A stretch of 64,000 bases of DNA from a bacterium. GTDB taxonomy: Bacteria; Actinomycetota; Acidimicrobiia; Acidimicrobiales; Bin134. The stretch covers positions 1-64,000 of the forward strand of contig JAPPMA010000062.1 of the NCBI GenBank assembly GCA_028819295.1. The letters are read 5' to 3'. Below, piece by piece: positions 14,245 through 23,015 of the stretch (position 1 is its first letter; each line of letters begins with the position of its first letter). Under the pieces are notes generated by a model. The model was not told the DNA's origin. It was given only the letters and a program-made list of their open reading frames with translations, and did not search any database. Position numbers and translations under genes: made by a program.

Positions 14245-17200
14245 TCACCGCAGTACGGCCATCCAGCAGACGACGCCGATGTCTTCTTCGGTGATTTCGG
14301 GGGGCGGCTCGGGGGCGTCGATTTCGTGCAGGCCGTAGAACTCCACGGTTTGGATGACCTGCCGGGCGGCCTCGGATTGGTCGATGACTTTCTTGTTGAG
14401 GTCGCGCTTGATGGCGCCGAGGGCCTGTCGCACTTGGACTCCACGTTCCACAGCCAATGCCTCGTATGCGGCGCGGGCGGCAGACGGTGTGGGAGCGTCT
14501 GGATGCTCCAGCGCCTCCCGGGCCCAACGCTGGACAGGCCCCAGGGAGTGGCTGCCGAGCCGAATGGCGGCATCATTGTGCTCTTGGATGATTGATGCGG
14601 CCGCCTCCGACCAAGCCGCCTCCAGGTCGATCGCCGGGTCTTCTATCCCGGGGGCTCGGCCTGGGTTGATGCGGCGCAGGATGACTGGTGGCACCGAGGC
14701 GATGTGGCCGTCAGGGGTGACGTAACGCCAATAGCGATCACCCTCGCGGGTGCGGCAGGCGAAAAACACCCCGGGCGGGCCGACCGAGGGGACGCCCGGC
14801 CCTTGGGCGAACGCAGCACCCACGCCCCAAGGGAGATCAGCAGCGCCTCCCAGTTCTCCTTCGAGCATGGCTCGGCTCAGCTCGGCTCGCAGCATTTCCG
14901 CGCTGAGGGCTTGCGGACCATCCGAAGGGTCGATCAGCGAGGCATCCCCATCGGCAAGCCGACGGGCATACGACTGGATCTCCTCATCGACATCGCCCTC
15001 CATCACCTCGATCTCCATGCCATAAGGGCGTGCGGCGACGATCTTTCGGCGTATCGCAGTCTCCAGTTGCAGGATCAACTCCAAGTCGCCCTCCTCGGGC
15101 AGCATGGTGATGAGCGATACCCGCGGGTGATGGCTCTTCAGGCGCACAACTCGCCCATATCTTTGAACCACACGCTGCGGATTCCAGGGCATGTCGTAGC
15201 TGATGACCGCCCCAGCTTGTTGCAGGTTTTGACCTTCGGAGAGCACATCGTTGCCCAAAAGCAGGTCAACTTCCCCATCTGGCGGGTCGTAGCCGGGTCT
15301 CACCACTGTCTCCGGGCAGAAACGGGCCAGCATCTGTGTGCGCTCATCGGGGTCGGTCTCCGCACCGATTACCGTCACCCGGGCGCGTCCATCCACCGGG
15401 TCGGGAAGGTTGGCGTCGAGGTAGCGGACCGTGTCGGCGAATGCCGAGAATATGAGGACCTTCTCAGATGAGACATCTCCCAGCAGTCGGCGCAGCAGCT
15501 TGAGCTTGGGATCGTCTTCGGGCTTGAGGGAGCGCAGGGCTTCGGCGGCGACGTGGAGGCGTTGGCGATCTTCAACGACATGTTCGCGGTAGCTGGGCTC
15601 GAAGTCGCCAACCGGCTCGGCATCGGTCTCGTCCAAATCCTCGGCCACCCATTCGGCCAGCCCAGTCTCGTCGAGGTCCAGCGCGGCCGCCTCCCGAAGT
15701 GCATCCCCAACCACCACCAGGCCCTGCTCCCAGAGTTTCAAGAACGCGTCGTGGGCGGCGATCATGCGATCCAGTGTGAGCAGGCAGGCATGCCAGCAAG
15801 ACTCGAAACGCTTGAGCACCGCAGATTGCAGCAGGGCGCCCAGCACAGCCTCCTGCCCAGACGTCTCATCGCCGACCCGAAAAGAACTGGGTCGATAGCG
15901 GGCCATGGACAGGCTGGCGATGTGGGCGGTGATGGTTCGAACCAGTGCGGGATAGGCCGCATCGAGGTCGTAGCGCTCAGTGGACAGATCAGGCGTGGGA
16001 AATGCAACCGGTGTGCCGTCGGGAAAGGTTTCGCTGCCGTAGTTCTGCTCGATGAATTGCCGATCTCGCCGGACGCTCACCATGTCGGCCAGCGAGAACA
16101 GCACATCGGGGTTGAGGTTCTCCGGGTCGCGCTCATTGGCGCCAGCCTGAAGGAACAGTTGGCGAAGTGAGGGAACCCCGTGGGCGGCAAACGCTCGGTC
16201 GTGGTGGGAGAAGGCCATGACCAGGTGGTAGAGGTCCCATAGACCGTTGTTTATGGGTGTGGCGGTGAGCAGGGCCAGGTCCTTTTGCCGGCCGCCCAGC
16301 AAGCGTGTGGCAGCCCGATACCAAGTGGTGTCGGGGGTGCGAAGGGCGTGTCCCTCGTCCATGACCACCAGCCGGTAGGCGTCCTTGTCGCTGTGCAGAT
16401 GACGCCGGGCGTTGACCGTGCCAGGCCCCACAAGCTGCTCGTCGGCGGCGAGTTGGTGATAGCTGACCACTTGGGCGGGCAGCCGAGCACGGTTCAACCG
16501 CCCCTGCCAGTGCTCCACAAGCTGGGCCGGTGCCACCACAAGGGCGTGGAGACCCCGGCGCAATGTGTACTCCTCGATGAGGGCGAGTCCGATCTCTGTC
16601 TTGCCCGTGCCCACGCCGTCGGCGTAGATCACCCCGTGATGCTGGTCGATGATTCGCAGCGCCCGATGAAACCCGTCTCGCTGAAACGCGGTCAGCTCCA
16701 CCGCGGCGGGCTGCGGCCCCTCGGGTGTGTCGTCTTGGCGGCCCAGCAGCTCCAGCAGTGCCAGCAGGTAGACCGCTCGGGGGTCGAGCAGCCCGGCCTG
16801 GGGGAAGAGCAGATCCCGCAAATCGGACTTGAATTCTTGGGCCTCGCTCCACAGCCGGTCGAACCAGGCCAAGGCTTGCTTGGCCACCGGGGGGTCGTAC
16901 TGAACCAGGCCCAGTTCCAGGTTGGCGAACAGCCCGCCGCCGGTGAGGTTGGCCGAGGTGACCAGCGCGGCCCGGGCGTCGTCTTGGTCGCCGAAGAGGT
17001 AGGCCTTTCCGTGGAGGAACTGGTCGGTGTAGCGCCGCACCTCCACCTCGGGCCGTACCAGCCAATCGTCGAGGTCGACCAGCTTGGCCGCGGCTCGGCT
17101 GGGCGGGAATCGGGCCAGGTCGCGGTCGGCCCGCAGTCCCTCCAGGGCCAGCTCGAAGCGGGAAACCGGCACTTGAGCGCCCAAGCCTGGCGCCGGTGCC

Positions 17201-17394
17201 ACCCCCAGCAGCAGCCGGACGGTGCGCTCGTCAGCCACCACATCAACCAAGTGGTGCAGGCCCCCCAGATTCACATAGCCGGTGGCAATGGACAGTCCAT
17301 GGTGGACTGCATGGTCGTCTAGCAAATAGGAGAGCGCGTCGGCGTGGCGGGTGCCGTCGCCCGAGTTGTCAAGCAGGTAGGGGCGACCGGGCAT
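14245..17394 (-). CDS. PLD-nuclease/SNF2-type helicase fusion of a restriction-like system
   Basis: 1049 aa from ATG 17394, which overlaps the methyltransferase stop (TGATG). The N-terminal phospholipase D-like domain has HGKAYLFGDQDDARAAL and SANLTGG near residue 126-145 (one HxK...D...S/N motif). A helicase core follows: Walker A GVGTGKTEIG near 261, DEGH near 342, TATPINN, and the C-terminal lobe with SEGQNLQQAGAV, YDMPWNPQRVVQRYGR near 725-745. The tail is helical. It resembles DrmD-like SNF2 helicases of DISARM with a DrmC-like PLD fused in one chain. The role is probably DNA translocation and cleavage of unmodified DNA; restriction activity is inference. Confidence 0.82.
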   Translation of the reverse strand: MPGRPYLLDNSGDGTRHADALSYLLDDHAVHHGLSIATGYVNLGGLHHLVDVVADERTVRLLLGVAPAPGLGAQVPVSRFELALEGLRADRDLARFPPSRAAAKLVDLDDWLVRPEVEVRRYTDQFLHGKAYLFGDQDDARAALVTSANLTGGGLFANLELGLVQYDPPVAKQALAWFDRLWSEAQEFKSDLRDLLFPQAGLLDPRAVYLLALLELLGRQDDTPEGPQPAAVELTAFQRDGFHRALRIIDQHHGVIYADGVGTGKTEIGLALIEEYTLRRGLHALVVAPAQLVEHWQGRLNRARLPAQVVSYHQLAADEQLVGPGTVNARRHLHSDKDAYRLVVMDEGHALRTPDTTWYRAATRLLGGRQKDLALLTATPINNGLWDLYHLVMAFSHHDRAFAAHGVPSLRQLFLQAGANERDPENLNPDVLFSLADMVSVRRDRQFIEQNYGSETFPDGTPVAFPTPDLSTERYDLDAAYPALVRTITAHIASLSMARYRPSSFRVGDETSGQEAVLGALLQSAVLKRFESCWHACLLTLDRMIAAHDAFLKLWEQGLVVVGDALREAAALDLDETGLAEWVAEDLDETDAEPVGDFEPSYREHVVEDRQRLHVAAEALRSLKPEDDPKLKLLRRLLGDVSSEKVLIFSAFADTVRYLDANLPDPVDGRARVTVIGAETDPDERTQMLARFCPETVVRPGYDPPDGEVDLLLGNDVLSEGQNLQQAGAVISYDMPWNPQRVVQRYGRVVRLKSHHPRVSLITMLPEEGDLELILQLETAIRRKIVAARPYGMEIEVMEGDVDEEIQSYARRLADGDASLIDPSDGPQALSAEMLRAELSRAMLEGELGGAADLPWGVGAAFAQGPGVPSVGPPGVFFACRTREGDRYWRYVTPDGHIASVPPVILRRINPGRAPGIEDPAIDLEAAWSEAAASIIQEHNDAAIRLGSHSLGPVQRWAREALEHPDAPTPSAARAAYEALAVERGVQVRQALGAIKRDLNKKVIDQSEAARQVIQTVEFYGLHEIDAPEPPPEITEEDIGVVCWMAVLR

Positions 17395-20300
17395 CAGCCC
17401 AGCTCGCCGAGGCGGTCGATCAAGTCGGCTCGGTAGGCGGGAGGCACGGCATCGGGGGTGAAGTCGTCGAACATGACCTTGAGGTCGTCGACCGTCAGGT
17501 TCCAGGCTCGGGCCACCCGGGCGTCGATGTCCACGAGCAGTCGCCGGCGCTCTTCGGGCGCCAAGGGGCCGCAATCAACCCCGACGGCGGCGGCGAAATC
17601 GCCGTATCGCTCATCGACGGCAGACAGCCGGGCCGCGGCCCGGGCGATCTCAGCGAAGCCCTCGTCGTCGAGGTCGGGGACGGTCAGGGATTCCAGCATG
17701 AAGAAGTTGAGGTGGATCTCCATGAAGCGGCGGGCCTGCCAGTCGAAGGGCAGGCTGTTCATGATGCCGAGGCAGGCAGCCTGGGCGCGCTCATTGCCGC
17801 CAATACACACCAGATAAGGGGCGGTGTTGGTCAAGAACACCTCGGGGGGAACCAGGCAGGCCCGTACCGTGCGGCTGTCGTCGGATCGGGAGACATCGCG
17901 GAAAGCAACCCGAGCCCGATCCAGTTCAGCCAGCACCGCCTGTTTGCGGTCTTTGACCTCGGTGGACTCGGCCAAGATTGACGATGACCCCGGCCGGGGC
18001 TTGCGGGCCTTCTTCTGTACCTCGTCGCTGGGAGGACACACCCGGGCCTCCGCTCCGTGGGGCTCGTACTGGTCGAAGCTCTCCCCCTTCCACAGCGGCC
18101 AGCCCTCAGATGCGTTGCGCCACAGGTGCCTGTCGTTGGTCTCGTCAAGCTCGCGAACAGGGAAGCACCGCCACCGGCCCCCGGCACCGTGGGGGAACGG
18201 CGAGCCGGCCCGGAGTTTGGCCAGCAGGTCGGCCTCGTCTTGGGAGCGGAGCCGAGGCGTCATCCAGCCCGCACCGAACAGGGCGGGAGCGAGCAGCACC
18301 CCCGGAGACGACGACTGGTCGGCCCACGATTCGGCGGAATCAGCGGTGGCGGCAAGGGCCACCCGGTGGGCGTCGTCTGGGGCGCGGCGTTCGGCCACAG
18401 TAAGGGCGACTCCATATTGAGGGTGGGTGTCAAACATCCAGAGTCGTCTATTGATCAGGAAGTCAATCCGCCGAGCCGAGATAGTGGTATACAGCCACTC
18501 ACGAAACCCCTCCGACCCCTGGTTCACAAACGCCCCCCGGGGCAGCACCACGCCGATCGAGCCGTCGGGGCGCACCAGGGCCCGGTAGCGCTGGCAGAAG
18601 TACTTGTACAGGTCGGGATCGCCTTTGGTCGGCTCGTATTCACCGGAGGCCAGCGCCTCCCGCTCGGCTTGGGCCCGCTTCTGCTCACTGCCGAGCAGGT
18701 CGGCCAATTCGGGACGCTCCACCAACAGCTCGGCCACCGCCGTGTCGCGTTCGTTGGCCGACAGGCCGTGCAGGCCGGGGAGGTGCAGCCCGTAATGCGA
18801 CAGCTCCTCCACCACCACCTCCTCCCAGGGGGGGTTGCCCACCACCGCGTCGAAGCCGGGGCGGTCGCGGGAGAACACCCGGGGAAACAGGAGCGGCCAG
18901 TGCAAGAAGGCGTGGACAGCACCCAACTCGCCAGCATGGCTGACGAGCTTTTGCCCGTTGCTGCCGTTGACGCCTGCAATAACGTCGGGACCGTGGGTCT
19001 CAGCATGGCTGCGAGCACCCTTCAACCCGAACCCCTCAGCGGTCCACAGGTCGAAGAGGCGTTGCAGGCCCTCGGTGGCCTGGCGGGCCTCTAGGTCGGC
19101 GGCCCTGCTGGCGTTCACCTCGGTGGGGGTGAGGTCGTCGATGTCGGCCAACCGGGCGACGGCATCAGCTCCATCGGCCAAGGCGGTCGACAGAGAGTCA
19201 GCTTGGAATGTGCCCTCCCGGATCACCGTGTCGGCGCTTGCCACTCCGATCAGGGAGTTGCCCACCACCACGTTGCGGTCCAGATAGGCAAGCGACAGGC
19301 CGGGCACGAACGACGCCAGCCAAAGAGACAGGGTGGCGATCTCCGCGCCCATCGGGCTGCGGTCCACTCCGAACACGCAGTGTTTGAGCACCAGCCGGCG
19401 CAATAGCGCCACATCGGTGATCTCCGAGCCCCTCATGGCTTGGTAGCGGAGGCGGTCCAACGCATCGCGGATCACCGGGAGCGGGTTGTCGGCCAGGAAC
19501 GCCACGGCCTGATCAGCCAGTTCCTCGGTGACCTGTACCAGGAAGTGGGCGCTCCCGCAGGCCGGATCCAGCACCGCGAAATCAAACAGATCGCGAGCCG
19601 CCTGCCGGGGGTCGGTTCGGATCTGCTCACGGACTCGCTCCAGGTGCTCTTGGAACAATGGCCGAACCGTGTGGTGTACCAAGTGCTGCACCAGCGAGAC
19701 AGGGGTGTAGTACACGCCGCCCGCCTTGCGCCCCCCCTCGTTGGTCTGCCACAAAAGCGATCCTGCGGCAACGCCGGATTGGTTCCCGCCTACCCCCGGA
19801 TCGCCTGTTTGGCTGTCAGCCTCTGGTTGGCTGTGGTCGGGCACATAGCGGTCTTTGCCGGCGTCGTAGCGCAGCGGCCGGTTGGCCACAGAGAGCCGCA
19901 GGCTGAGCAGAGCCTCGTAAATGTGTCCCAAATGGCCGATTTCCAGTGATGAGTAGTCGATGCCGCGCCCGGTATCTGCGTCCCGACCGATTGCCACCAG
20001 AACTCGGGCAAAGAAGGGGTCGGCCAGCTCTAAGCGCTCCAGCAGTTCGGCGCCCTCGAAGTCGGTTGGCGCGAACAATGCGCCGTTGTAGGCAGGCACC
20101 CCCCAGGCCGGGTTGCCGTCGCGCAGCGCCCCCACCAGGATCATGAAGCTCTTCCACAAGGCGGTGGACTTCATGCTCAACTTGCTCATCGTCTTGTCGG
20201 CTTCGGCTGCCAACTCGGTGAGCGACCGGCGTCGGTAGGTCTCGTTGTCTACCGGAAGGAAGCGGGAGCTCTCGGCATAAAGCACGAACAGAAGCCGGAA

Positions 20301-21380
20301 CAGCAGGGTCAGTGCCGCCCGCTCCAATTCCAGCCGCTGGTGGTCGTCGGTGGCGTCGAGCCCGTCGTGGCGGGTCCAGTGGTCGAGCCCATCGGCCAGG
20401 GCGGGCAAGGCCTCTTGGCGGATGGTGTGGTCGAGCCGGTGGCGCAGTTCGATGCCGAAGGCGCGGGCTTCGGCTTGGAGAGCGGCGAGTTCGCCGTCGG
20501 CAAGGTAGCGGGGCGACAGAAGGGCCAGGTAGGGGCGGTTCTCATCGCCGAGCAGGTCGGCATCGAGATCCAGCCATTCGGCGGTGGAGGCCGACGGGTC
20601 GCAGTCGAACAAGCGGTATCGGTTTCGGCACGCCATGATGCCGTAGCGGACGCCATGGCGGCGGCAGTCGGAGGCCAGCAGTCCCTCGGCAGGGCGCCCG
20701 ATCTCGTCGACGCGCAGAAAGTCGCGGGGGTTGGCCCAAGGGTGGACGAGGGCTATCGGCCGGCCCTGGTAGTGGGCCAGATAGCCCCGTTGGGGGAGCA
20801 TCTCGATCTGATAGCCCATGCCGGCCATGAACTCTTTCCAGCGACCGTTGATGAACAAGTCCTGTGTGATCTCGCCGGCGGTTTGCCAGCGTTCGCGGTG
20901 GTCGCGAAAGCGGGCTTCCAGGGTGTGGTGGGTCAACAGGCCGTGGACCACCTTGCCCCGGCTGGCCAGCCGCCTAACTTCGCCGGCCAGATGGCGAACG
21001 GCGTCCAGGCTGTGCATCGGCGCGGTGGCCTCGATGACGGTGGACAGCTCCGCACAGCCAACCGAGAGGATCGGCTCTCGAAACGTGCGGGGGCCGAGCG
21101 TGCGGACGCTGTCGGGGTTGTCGGGATCGTCGATGACCAGCAGATAGGAGAAGTTCATACCGTCGGCGTGTTCACGCCAACGGGCCCGCAAGCTGCGCTC
21201 TCCGGGCTTCTCGGCGACGGCCACCTCGATGTTGTTGACCCGAACCGACCGCTTGATGCCGGACCGGTTGGGCATCAGGCGGGCGATTCCCAGGCCCATC
21301 AGCCGGTTGAGCAGATCGTCGGCGTTCACCGACCTCAACTGTACGCGACGACGATCAAGCAAATTGGCGTTCGCAGCCAT
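17394..21380 (-). CDS. Large Eco57I/DrmMI-like adenine-specific DNA methyltransferase
   Basis: 1328 aa. The N-terminal ~560 residues include YGIMACRNRYRLFDCD and LFRLLFVLYAESSRFLP, common to type IIG and DISARM-type methylases. The catalytic domain has GGVYYTP, motif I DPACGSAHFLVQ (near residue 605), GVDRSPMGAEIATLSLWLASF and motif IV VGNPPWEE (near 848), diagnostic for N6-adenine methylation. The C-terminal region, with the LPFDWQARRFMEIHLNFFML segment, is probably target recognition. ATG 21380 is preceded by an inverted repeat. It is cotranscribed and translationally coupled with the PLD-helicase. There is no separate specificity or other DISARM genes nearby. Confidence 0.87.
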   Translation of the reverse strand: MAANANLLDRRRVQLRSVNADDLLNRLMGLGIARLMPNRSGIKRSVRVNNIEVAVAEKPGERSLRARWREHADGMNFSYLLVIDDPDNPDSVRTLGPRTFREPILSVGCAELSTVIEATAPMHSLDAVRHLAGEVRRLASRGKVVHGLLTHHTLEARFRDHRERWQTAGEITQDLFINGRWKEFMAGMGYQIEMLPQRGYLAHYQGRPIALVHPWANPRDFLRVDEIGRPAEGLLASDCRRHGVRYGIMACRNRYRLFDCDPSASTAEWLDLDADLLGDENRPYLALLSPRYLADGELAALQAEARAFGIELRHRLDHTIRQEALPALADGLDHWTRHDGLDATDDHQRLELERAALTLLFRLLFVLYAESSRFLPVDNETYRRRSLTELAAEADKTMSKLSMKSTALWKSFMILVGALRDGNPAWGVPAYNGALFAPTDFEGAELLERLELADPFFARVLVAIGRDADTGRGIDYSSLEIGHLGHIYEALLSLRLSVANRPLRYDAGKDRYVPDHSQPEADSQTGDPGVGGNQSGVAAGSLLWQTNEGGRKAGGVYYTPVSLVQHLVHHTVRPLFQEHLERVREQIRTDPRQAARDLFDFAVLDPACGSAHFLVQVTEELADQAVAFLADNPLPVIRDALDRLRYQAMRGSEITDVALLRRLVLKHCVFGVDRSPMGAEIATLSLWLASFVPGLSLAYLDRNVVVGNSLIGVASADTVIREGTFQADSLSTALADGADAVARLADIDDLTPTEVNASRAADLEARQATEGLQRLFDLWTAEGFGLKGARSHAETHGPDVIAGVNGSNGQKLVSHAGELGAVHAFLHWPLLFPRVFSRDRPGFDAVVGNPPWEEVVVEELSHYGLHLPGLHGLSANERDTAVAELLVERPELADLLGSEQKRAQAEREALASGEYEPTKGDPDLYKYFCQRYRALVRPDGSIGVVLPRGAFVNQGSEGFREWLYTTISARRIDFLINRRLWMFDTHPQYGVALTVAERRAPDDAHRVALAATADSAESWADQSSSPGVLLAPALFGAGWMTPRLRSQDEADLLAKLRAGSPFPHGAGGRWRCFPVRELDETNDRHLWRNASEGWPLWKGESFDQYEPHGAEARVCPPSDEVQKKARKPRPGSSSILAESTEVKDRKQAVLAELDRARVAFRDVSRSDDSRTVRACLVPPEVFLTNTAPYLVCIGGNERAQAACLGIMNSLPFDWQARRFMEIHLNFFMLESLTVPDLDDEGFAEIARAAARLSAVDERYGDFAAAVGVDCGPLAPEERRRLLVDIDARVARAWNLTVDDLKVMFDDFTPDAVPPAYRADLIDRLGELG

Positions 21381-21418
21381 AGCTTCCCGCTTCTGGTTCT
21401 ATCGAATGAGGGGAAGCT
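21381..21418. promoter_or_regulatory. Inverted repeat directly upstream of the methyltransferase start
   Basis: AGCTTCCC (21381-21388) and GGGAAGCT (21411-21418) form 8-bp arms with a 22-nt spacer. The arm nearest the gene contains the GGGAAG ribosome site next to ATG 21380. It could be an operator or an RNA hairpin masking the ribosome site. Confidence 0.4.
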
Positions 21419-21479
21419 GTGAATCAATATAAACGTGTGAAAGGACAGTTTCAACACCTGCCGGCCATGCGGTGTCGAA

Positions 21480-23015
21480 TCAACCGCCTTCGTCGGCAAT
21501 CTCGGTTTTGCGGCGGGCGATGAACTCTTGCAACTCGGCGTGGATGGCGTCGTCGAGGGGGGGTGGCTGGTAGTCGGCCAGCAGCTCCTTCCAGCGGGTG
21601 TTGGCCCGCTGCGCCGCGGTGAGCGAGCCATCCTCGGTCCACTGCTCGAAGCTGTTGTTGTCGGCTATCTCTGAGCGCCAGAAGGCGGTCTCGAAGTTGG
21701 CCAGGGTGTGCTGGTTGCCCAGGAAGTGGTCGCCGTGGGCGTTGGTGCGGAACGCCTCCATGGCCTGGCCGTTGTCGCTCAAGTCCACCCCTCGGGCGTG
21801 GACCTCCATGGCGCCGAGCTGGTCGGCGTCCATGATGAGCTTCTCGTAGCCCAGGGTCAGGCCTCCTTCCAGCCATCCCGCGGCGTGGAGCACGAAGTTG
21901 ACCCCGGCCTGCACGGTGGGCAAAAGCGTGTGGGCCGACTCGTAGGCCGCCTGGGCGTCGGGGGCCTTGGAGGCGGTGAGCTGGCCGCCGGAGCGGAATG
22001 GCACTCCGCACCGCCGGGCCAGTGCGGCCATCACGAAGATGGCCTGGGCGGCCTCGGGAGTGCCGAAAGTGGGGGCACCGGTGGCCATTGACATCGATGA
22101 GGCAAACGTTCCGAAGACGACGGGGGAGCCGGGCCGCACCAGTTGAAGGTAGGCCATGCCCGACAGGGCCTCGGCCAGGGCTTGGGCGGCCAGGCCGGCC
22201 ACCGTGACCGGCGACATGGCCCCGGCCAGGATGAACGGGCTGATGATGCTGGCCTGGTTGGCCCGGGCGTAGGCCGTGGCCGCTCCCAGCATGGTGGCGT
22301 CCCAGCGCATGGGGGAGGAGGCGTTGATGAGCGAGGTCATCACCGTGCGGTCGGCCAGGTCGCCTCCGAAGGCGATGCGGGCCAGCTCCACCGAATCGGC
22401 GGCGCGGGCGGCGCTGGTCACCGAGCCCATGAAGGGCTTGTCGGACAAGCGCAGGTGGGCGTACACCATGTCGAGGTGGCGCACATCCACCGGCACGTCC
22501 ACCGGCTCGCACACCGTGCCCCCGCTGTGGTGCAGGTGGGGGAGTCGGTAGGCCAGCTTCACCACGTTCTCGAAGTCGGCCAGGGTGGCGTAGCGCCGGC
22601 CCTGGTCGAGGTCGGTGACGAACGGGGAGCCGTAGTTGGGGACGAACACGGTGGTGTTGGCGCCGATGCTCACGCTGCGCTCGGGGTTGCGGGCGTGCTG
22701 GATATAGGTGGCCGGGGCGCTGTCGGTCACGATCTGGCGGCACATTCCCCGGGGGAACCGCACCAGCTCGCCGTCCACGTCGGCCCCGGCCTCCCGCCAG
22801 AGGTCGAGCGCCTCGGGGAAGTCCTGGAAGGCGACGCCCACTTCGGCCAGGATGGTCTCGGCGTTCTCCTCTATCTGGGCCAGGCCGGCCTCGTCGATGA
22901 TCTCCACCGGCGGCAAGCGCCGTTCCAGAACGGGGGCGGCCAATACCTGGCTGGCGGCCCGGGCGGCCTGGCGACCGGCCCGTCCTCCGCCGCGTCTGCC
23001 TTGTCGCTCGCTCAT
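21480..23015 (-). CDS. MttB-superfamily corrinoid-dependent methyltransferase (non-pyrrolysine)
   Basis: 511 aa from ATG 23015, overlapping the upstream stop as TGATG. The sequence spans the trimethylamine methyltransferase family (for example GVAFQDFPEALDLWREAGAD, SVEPVDVPVD-like CEPVDVPVDVRHLD, GQLTASKAPDAQAAYES). There is no in-frame amber codon, so it is a non-pyrrolysine member. Characterised relatives demethylate glycine betaine and similar quaternary amines, moving methyl to a cognate corrinoid protein. It is the last gene of a six-gene operon that also encodes that corrinoid protein, its activator and a methyl-THF methyltransferase. Substrate remains inferred. Confidence 0.87.
   Translation of the reverse strand: MSERQGRRGGGRAGRQAARAASQVLAAPVLERRLPPVEIIDEAGLAQIEENAETILAEVGVAFQDFPEALDLWREAGADVDGELVRFPRGMCRQIVTDSAPATYIQHARNPERSVSIGANTTVFVPNYGSPFVTDLDQGRRYATLADFENVVKLAYRLPHLHHSGGTVCEPVDVPVDVRHLDMVYAHLRLSDKPFMGSVTSAARAADSVELARIAFGGDLADRTVMTSLINASSPMRWDATMLGAATAYARANQASIISPFILAGAMSPVTVAGLAAQALAEALSGMAYLQLVRPGSPVVFGTFASSMSMATGAPTFGTPEAAQAIFVMAALARRCGVPFRSGGQLTASKAPDAQAAYESAHTLLPTVQAGVNFVLHAAGWLEGGLTLGYEKLIMDADQLGAMEVHARGVDLSDNGQAMEAFRTNAHGDHFLGNQHTLANFETAFWRSEIADNNSFEQWTEDGSLTAAQRANTRWKELLADYQPPPLDDAIHAELQEFIARRKTEIADEGG

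Noticed and set aside
16285-17322. 345-codon plus-strand frame within the PLD-helicase gene
   Set aside because: Gln/Val/His/Gly-rich shadow; the minus strand has PLD and helicase motifs.
17395-17574. 60-residue N-terminal extension of the PLD-helicase
   Set aside because: The extension is Arg/Pro-rich, lies inside the methyltransferase gene, and ATG 17394 gives a standard TGATG overlap.
21480-23015. Possible pyrrolysine codon in the MttB-family gene
   Set aside because: No in-frame TAG is present; the gene is a full-length non-pyrrolysine member.
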